From Calliopsis andreniformis (taxonomy: Eukaryota; Arthropoda; Insecta; Hymenoptera; Andrenidae), in assembly GCF_051401765.1 (NCBI RefSeq), contig NW_027480463.1, positions 62,001-126,000 on the forward strand: DNA of 64,000 bases, given 5' to 3'. The notes under the pieces were generated by a model that was given only the letters and a program-made list of their open reading frames with translations, made no database searches and had not been told where the DNA came from. The translations under genes were made by a program, and so were the position numbers. This document shows, in pieces, positions 56,579 through 64,000 of this stretch (its first letter is position 1; the number at the start of each line of letters is the position of its first letter).

Positions 56579-59500
56579 CCTGAATCCTCAATCCTCAATC
56601 CTCATTCTTCAATCCTCAATACCCAATCCTCAATCTTCAATGCTCAATCCTCAATCCTCAATTCTCTATACTCAATCCTCAGACCTCAGTCCTCAAACCT
56701 CTATCCTCAACCCTCAGCCCTCATCCTCAATCCTCAATCCTCAACCTCAATCCTCAATCTTCAATCCTCAATACTCAATCTTCAATCCTCAATCCTCAGT
56801 CCTCAAACCTCAATTCTGAATCCTCAATCCTGAATCCTCAATCTTCAGCCCTCAGTCCTCAACAATCAGTTGTCAATCCTCAATCCTCAATAGAATATCC
56901 TCAATTCACAGTTTTCAATACTCAATACTCAATCTGCAATCTTCAAATCTCTATCCACAAACATCAATTCTCATCACTCAACCCTCAACACTCAGTCCTC
57001 AATGTTCAATACTCAATCCTCAAATCTCAATCTTCAATCCTCAATACTGAATCTTCAATCCTCAATCCTCAATCCTCAATCCTCAATCCTCAATCCTCAG
57101 TCCCCAATCCTCAATCCTCAATCCTCTATCCTCGTTCTTCAACCCTCAATACCCAATCCTCAATCTTCAATCCTCAATCCTCAACCCTCAACTCTCAATC
57201 CTCAATCCTCAGTCCTCAGACCTCAAACCTCAATCCTCAACCCTCAGCCCTCATCCTCAATCCTCAAACCTCAATCCTCAATCCTCAATCGTCAATCCTC
57301 AATCCTCAATCTTCAATCCTCAATACTCAATCTTCAATCCACAATCCTCAATCCTCAATCCTCAATATTCAATCCTCAATACCCAATTTTCAATACTCAA
57401 ATCGCAATCATCATACCTCAATCCTCAATCCTCAGTCATCAATACTCAATCTTCAATACTCAATCGTCAATCCTCAGTCCTCAATTCTCAATCCTCAATC
57501 CTCGTGTCTCAAACCTCAATCCTCAACCCTCAGTCCTCGTCCTCATTTCTCAATTCTCAATGCTCAAACCTCAATCCTCAATCCTCAAACCTCAATATTC
57601 AACACACAACCCTCAACCATCAATCCTCAGTTCTCAATACTCAACAGAATATCCTGCATTCTCAGGATTCAATACTCAAACCTCAAACCTCAAACCTCAG
57701 CCCTCATCCTCATTCCTCAATACTCAATCCTCAATCCTCAACCCTCAATCCTCGACACTCAACCTTCAACCCTCAATCCTCAATCCTCAATCCTCAATCC
57801 TCAGTCATCAATCCTCAACCTTCAATACTCAATACTCAATCCTCAATCTTCAATTCCCAATACTCAATCTTCAATCCTCAATCCTCAATTCTCAATCTTC
57901 AATCCTCAACCCTCAATCCTCAATCCTCAATATTCAATCCTCAATACTCAATCTTCAATCCTCAATCCGCAGTCATCAATCCTCAATCCTCAATCCTCAG
58001 TCATCAATCCTCAATCTTCAATACCCAATCGTCAAACCTCAGCCCTCAATCCTCAACCCTCAATCCTCTTTCCTCAAACCTCAATCCTCAACCCTCAGTC
58101 CCCATCCTCAATTCTCAATTCTCAACCCTCAATCCTCAACCCTCAATCTTCAATCCTCAATAATCAATCTCCAATCCTAGATCCCCAATCCCCAATCCTT
58201 AATCCTTAATCCTCAATCTTCAATCCTCAATCCCCATTCCTCAACCTTCAATCCTCAATGCACAATCCTCAATCCTCAGTCCTCAGTCCTGAATCCTCAA
58301 TCCTCAATCCTCAATCCTCAACTTTCAATCCTCAATACTCAATCTTCAATCCTCAATCCTCAATCCTCAATACTCAAACCTCAATATTCAACACACAACC
58401 CTCAACCATCAATCCTCAATACTCAACCATCAATCCTCAGTTCTCAATACTCAATAGAATATCCTGAATTCTCAGGATTCAATACTCAAACCTCAAACCT
58501 CAAACCTCAGCCCTCATCCTCATTCCTCAATACTCAATCCTCAATCCTCAACCCTCAATCCTCGACACTCAACCTTCAATCCTCAATCCTCAATCCTCAA
58601 TCCTCAATCCTCAGTCATCAATCCTCAACCTTCAATACTCAATCCTCAATCCTCAATCCTCAGTCCTCAATCCTCAATCCTCATTCCTCAAACCTCAATC
58701 CTCAAACCTCAGTCCTCATACTCAATTCTCAATTCTCAATCCTGAATCCTCAATCCTCAACCCTCAATCCTCGACACTCAACCTTCAATCCTCAATCCTC
58801 AATCCTCAATCCTCAATCCTCAGTCATCAATCCTCAACCTTCAATACTCAATCCTCAATCCTCAATCCTCAGTCCTCAATCCTCAATCCTCATTCCTCAA
58901 ACTTCAATCCTCAAACCTCAGTCCTCATACTCAATTCTCAATTCTCAATCCTCAATCCTCAATCCTCAACCCTCAATCTTCAATCCTCAATTCTCAACCT
59001 TCAGTCCTCAATCCTCAATCCTCAATCCTCAATCCTCATTCTTCAATCGTCAATAGCCAATCCTCGATCTTCAATCCTCAATCCTCAATCCTCAATTCTC
59101 TATACTCAATCCTCAGACCTCAGTCCTCAAACCTCTATCCTCAACCCTCAGCCCTCATCCTCAATCCTCAATCCTCAACCTCAATCCTCAATCTTCAATC
59201 CTCAATACTAAATCTTCAATCCTCAATCCTCAGTCCTCAAACCTCAATTCTGAATCCTCAATCCTGAATCCTCAATCTTCAGCCCTCAGTCCTCAACAAT
59301 CAGTTGTCAATCCTCAATCCTCAATAGAATATCCTCAATTCACAGTTTTCAATACTCAATACTCAATCTGCAATCTTCAAATCTCTATCCACAAACATCC
59401 ATTCTCATCACTCAACCCTCAACACTCAGTCCTCAATGTTCAATACTCAATCCTCAAATCTCAATCTTCAATCCTCAATACTGAATCTTCAATCCTCAAT

Positions 59501-62500
59501 CCTCAATCCTCAATCCTCAATCCTCAATCCTCAGTCCCCAATCCTCAATCCTCAATCCTCAATCCTCGTTCTTCATCCCTCAATACCCAATCCTCAATCT
59601 TCAATCCTCAATCCTCAACCCTCAACTCTCAATCCTCAATCCTCAGTCCTCAGACCTCAAACCTCAATCCTCAACCCTCAGCCCTCATCCTCAATCCTCA
59701 AACCTCAATCCTCAATCCTCAATCGTCAATCCTCAATCCTCAATCTTCAATCCTCAATACTCAATCTTCAATCCTCAATCCTCAATCCTCAATCCTCAAT
59801 ATTCAATCCTCAATACCCAATTTTCAATACTCAAATCGCAATCATCATACCTCAATCCTCAATACTCAGTCATCAATACTCAATCTTCAATACTCAATCG
59901 TCAATCCTCAGTCCTCAATTCTCAATCCTCAATCCTCGTGTCTCAAACCTCAATCCTCAACCCTCAGTCCTCGTCCTCATTTCTCAATTCTCAACCCTCA
60001 AACCTCAATCCTCAATCCTCAGACCTCAAACATCAATACTCAACCCTCAGTCCTCGTACTCAATCCACAACCCTCAATCCTCAATCCTCAATCTTCAACC
60101 ATCAATATTCAATCTTCAATCCTCAATCCTCAATCCTCGATCCTCAATCCTCAATCCTCAATGCACAATCCTCAATTCCCAGTCCTCAATCTTCAATCCT
60201 CAATCCTCAATCTTCAATCCTCAGTTCTCAATCCTCAATCCTCAGTCCTCAGTCCCCAAACCTCAACCCTTAACCGTCAGCCCTCATCGTCAATTCTCAA
60301 TCCTCAATCCTCAATCCTCAAAGTTCAATCCTCAATACTCAATCTTCAGTCCACAATCCTCAATCTTCAATCCTCAATCCTCAATATTCAACACACAACC
60401 CTCAACCAGCAATCCTCAATACTCAACCATCAATCCTCAGTTCTCAATACTCAATAGAATATCCTGAATTCTCAGGATTCAATACTCAAACCTCAAACCT
60501 CAAACCTCAGCCCTCATCCTCATTCCTCAATACTCAATACTCAATCCTCAACCCTCAATCAACGACACTCAATCTTCAATCCTCAATCCTCAATCCTCAA
60601 TCCTCAATCCTCAGTCATCAATCCTCAACCTTCAATACTCAATCCTCAATCCTCAATCCTCAGTCCTCAATCCTCAATCCTAATTCCTCAAACCTCAATC
60701 CTCAAACCTCAGCCCTCATACTAAAGTCTCAATTCTCAATCCTCAATCCTCAATCCTCAACCCTCTATCTTCAATCCTAAATAATCAATCTCCAATACTA
60801 GATCCTCAATCCCCAATCCTCAATCCTCAATATCCAATCCTAAATCTTCAATCCTCAATCCTCTATTATCAATCGTCAATCCTCAATCCTCAATCCTCTG
60901 TCCTCAAACCTCAATCCTCAACCCTCAATCCTCAGTCCTCAGTCCTCAAACCTCAATCCTCAACCTTCAGCCTTCATCCTCGATCCTCAATCCTCAATCT
61001 TCAATCCTCAATCCTCAATCCTCAAGCCTCAATCCTCAATCCTCAGTCCTCGTCCTCAAACCTCAACACTCAATAATCAATCTTCAATCTTCACTCATCA
61101 ATACTCAATCTTCCATCCTCAATCCTCAATACTCAATCCTCAATCCTCAATCCTCATTCTTCAATCCTCAATACGCAGTCCTCAATCTTCAATCCTCAAT
61201 CCTCAATCCTCAATTCTCAATCCTCAATCCTCAGTCCTCAGTCCTAAAACCTCAACCTTCAAACCCTCAGCCCTCATCCTCAATCCTCAACCCTCATTCC
61301 TCAATCCTCAACCTTCAACCCTCAATTCTCAATCTTCAATCCTCAATCCTCAATCCTCAGTCATCAATCCTCAATCTTCAATACTCAATCGTCAACCCTC
61401 AGTCCTCAATCCTCAATCCTCAACCCTCGTTCCTCAAACCACAATCCTCAACCCTCAGTCGTCATCCTCAATTCTCAATTCTCAATCCTCAATCCTCAAC
61501 CCTCAATCTTCAATCCTCAATTCTCAACCTTCAGTCCTCAATACTCAACCGTCAATCCTCAATTCGCAATACTCAATAGAATATCCTGAATTCTCAGGAT
61601 TCAATACTCAAACCTCAATCCTCAACCCTCAGCCCTCATCCTCCATCCTCAATTCTCAATCCTCAATCCTCAACCTTCAGTCCCCAATACTCAATCTACA
61701 ATCCTCAATCCTCAATCCTCAATCCTCAATCCTCAACCCTCATTCATCAAGTCTCAATCTTCAATACTCAATCCTCAATCCTCAATCCTCAATCCTCAAT
61801 CCTCAATCCTCAATCCTCATTCCTCAAACCTCAATCCTCAACTCTCAGTCCTCATACTCAATTCTCAAATCTCAATCCTCAATCCTCAAACCTCAACCTT
61901 CAATCCTCAATAATCAATTTTCATTCCTAGATCCTCAATCCCCAATCCTCAATCGTTAATCCTCAATCTTCAATCCTCAATCCCCAATCCTCAATCTTCA
62001 ATCCTCAATGCTCCATCCTCTATCCTCAATCCTCAGTCCTCAGTCTTCAACCGTCAATCCTCAAACCTCAATCCTCAACCGTCAGTCCTCGTCCTCAACC
62101 CTCAACCCTCTACACTCAATACTCAATCCTCAATCTTCAATCATCAATACTCAATCTTCAATCCTCAATCCTCAATCCTTAATCCTCAATCCTCAAGCCT
62201 CAACATTTAACACACAACGCTCAACCATCAATACTCAATTCTCAACCATCAATTCTCAATTCTCAATACTCAACAGAATATCCTGAATTCGCATCGTACA
62301 ATACTCAATCCACAAAAATCAATAATCAAATCTCAATCCTCAATCCTCAATCCTCAACTCTCAATCCTCATTCTTCAATCCTCAATCCTCAATCCTCAAT
62401 CCTCAATCCTCAGTCACCAATCCTCAACCTTCAATACTCAATCCTCAATCCTCAATCCTCAATCCTCAACCCTCAATCCTCATTCCTTAAACATCAATCC

Positions 62501-64000
62501 TCAAACCTCAGTCCTCATCCTCAATTCTCAACCGTCAATCCTCAATCCTCAAACCACAATCCTCAACCTTCAGTCCTCGTCCTCAATCCTCACCCTCAAT
62601 CCTCAATCCTGAATCTTCAATCATCAATACTCAATCTTCAATCCTCAATCCTCAATCCTCAATCCCCATTCCTCAAACCTAAATCCTCAACCCTCAGTCC
62701 TTATCCTCAATTCTCAATTCTCAATCCTCAATCCTCAATCTTCAATCTTCAATCCTCAATAATCAATAATCAATTTTCAATCCTAGATCCTCAATCCCCA
62801 ATCCTCAATCCTTAATCCTCAATTTTCAATCCTCAATTACCAGTCCTCAATCTTCAATCCTCAATGCTCCATCCTCAATCCTCAATCCTCAATGCTCAAT
62901 CCTCAATCCTCAATCCTGAGCCCTCAATCCTCAATCCTCAATCCTCAATCCTCAATCTTCAATCCTCAATACTCAATCTTCAATCCTCAATCCTCAATTC
63001 TCAATCGTCAATACTCAATCCTCGATCGCCAATCCTCAATCCCCAATCCTCAATCTTCAATCCTCAATCCTCAATCCTCAATCCTCAACCTTCAATCCTC
63101 AATACTCAATCTTCAATCTTCAATCCTCAATCCTCAATCCTCAATCCTCAATTCTCAAACCTCAATATTCAACACACAACCCTCAACCATCAATCCTCAA
63201 TACTCAACCATCAATCCTCAATTCTCAATACTCAATAGAATACCCTGAATTCTCATCGTTCAATACTCAATCCACAAACATCAATAATCAAATCTCAGCC
63301 CTCAAACATCAATTCTCAACACTCAATCCTCAACACTCAGTCCTCTCTCTTCAATCCTCCATCCTCAATCCTCAACCTTCAATCCTCAATACTTAATCTT
63401 CAATCCTCAATCCTCAGTCCTCAAACCTCAATTCTGAATCCTCAATTCTGAATCCTCAATCTTCAGCCCTCAGTCCTCGACAATCAATTGTCAATCCTCA
63501 ATCCTCAATAGAATATCCTCAATTCACAGTTTTCAATACTGGATACTCAATCTGCAATATTCACATCTCTATCCACAAACATTTATTCTCATCACTCAAC
63601 CCTCAACACTCAGTCCCCAATCCTCAATCTTCAATCCTCAATCCTCATTCCTCAATACTCAATCCTCAATCTTCAATCCTCAATAATCAATCTTCAATCC
63701 TCAATCCTCAATCCTCAACCCTCAATCCTCAATCCTCAATCCTCATTCCTCAATCCTCAATCCTCAATAGTCAATCTTCAATCCTCAATCCTCAATTCTC
63801 AATCCTCAATCCTCATTCTTCAATCCCCAATACCCAATCCTCAATCTTTAATCCTCAATCCTCAATCCTCAATTCTCAATCCTCAATCCTCAGTCCTCAG
63901 TCCTCAAACCTCAATCCTCAACCCTCAGCCCTCATCCTCAATCCTCAATCCTTATTCCTCAGTCCTCAACTTTCAATCCTCAATACTCAATTTTCAATCC
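56579..64000 (+). repeat. Module B, copy 4, with left extension (runs off the window)
   Basis: It matches 33124-39195 at offset 23455, then continues past the end of copy 2 as the equivalent of 4860-6217 of copy 1 at offset 57783. The last 40 bases still match 6178-6217, so the module continues beyond the window. Family I is at 57651 (loop variant), 58461, 60461 and 61583. Family II is at 56903, 59337 and 63521. Family III is at 63233, with the diverged form at 62271. Confidence 0.9.

Larger units (their letters stand above)
1..64000. repeat. Heptanucleotide satellite-like array, consensus CAATCCT
   Basis: The whole window consists of 7-base units of consensus CAATCCT on the + strand (GAGGATT on the - strand). 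Common variants are CAATACT, CAATCTT, CAACCCT, CAAACCT, CAGTCCT, CAATTCT, CATTCCT and CAATCGT. Six-base units such as CTCATC or CTCGTC occur next to CAGCCCT units and shift the phase. The consensus has no G on the + strand and is 3/7 G+C, so the strand asymmetry is extreme and constant across 64 kb. Neither edge shows flanking unique DNA, so the array is longer than the window. No function can be read from the sequence. It looks like satellite DNA, probably eukaryotic, but the host is not identifiable. Confidence 0.97.

Noticed and set aside
1..64000. CRISPR array
   Set aside because: There are no unique spacers between repeats. The sequence between any two copies of a unit is more of the same unit, and no cas genes are present.
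1..64000. Telomere repeat tract
   Set aside because: The - strand unit GAGGATT has a G-rich look, and GAGGGTT variants occur, but it matches none of the telomere repeats I know (TTAGGG, TTTAGGG, TTAGG) and the array has kilobase higher-order structure.
1..64000. Centromeric satellite with CENP-B boxes
   Set aside because: I saw no motif with the TTCG and CGGG parts of the CENP-B box, and G-rich + strand stretches are missing. A centromeric position cannot be excluded, but nothing in the sequence shows it.
1..64000. Purely artificial or assembly-generated sequence
   Set aside because: Assembly error could explain some large duplicates, but private substitutions, whole-heptamer indels and nested variants that order the copying events argue for real history. 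Spanning reads would be needed to settle individual joins.

Overview
The window is one uninterrupted tandem-repeat array. From base 1 to base 64000 the + strand is built from a 7-base unit, consensus CAATCCT (GAGGATT on the - strand), with single-base variants and occasional 6-base units. I see no protein-coding gene, RNA gene, transposon, CRISPR array, promoter or unique flanking sequence. The + strand is strongly depleted in G, because the consensus unit contains none. Long open frames exist in all three + frames, but they follow arithmetically from the repeat (see findings) and I do not annotate them as genes.

The sequence does not identify the organism. A simple heptamer array longer than 64 kb with kilobase-scale higher-order structure is what eukaryotic satellite DNA looks like (pericentromeric, subtelomeric or heterochromatic). 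Heptanucleotide tandem repeats are also known from cyanobacteria, but as short intergenic runs. I infer a eukaryote with moderate confidence and cannot say which.

The array is a mosaic of near-identical kilobase modules. Module B occupies 1-6139 (copy 1, cut by the window edge), 34308-39195 (copy 2), 45649-51696 (copy 3) and 57.8-64.0 kb (copy 4, running off the end). A lower-copy stretch fills 6.14-10.11 kb. Module F (3.54 kb) lies at 10113-13656 and 14591-18134. Module E (about 2.1 kb) recurs at 18455, 20743 and 24163, with further copies downstream. A 2651-bp tandem pair covers 24682-29983. Module D is 28845-33330, and its copy is 51683-56177. Segment 23395-29866 is repeated at 39183-45654. 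The modules follow one another as E, D, B2, A', B3, D', B4, so they have been reshuffled rather than amplified as one regular unit. Several junctions fall in 6-15 bp of shared repeat sequence.

Inside the heptamer background sit conserved non-heptamer landmark blocks. Three families share the head CAATAGAATA(T/C)CC and then continue differently. Family I contains an 18-base inverted repeat around an EcoRI site. Family II has about 30 copies. Family III has 13 copies plus 4 diverged ones. A fourth block lacks the head. These landmarks break the heptamer phase, stop most of the spurious open frames and make the module copies traceable.
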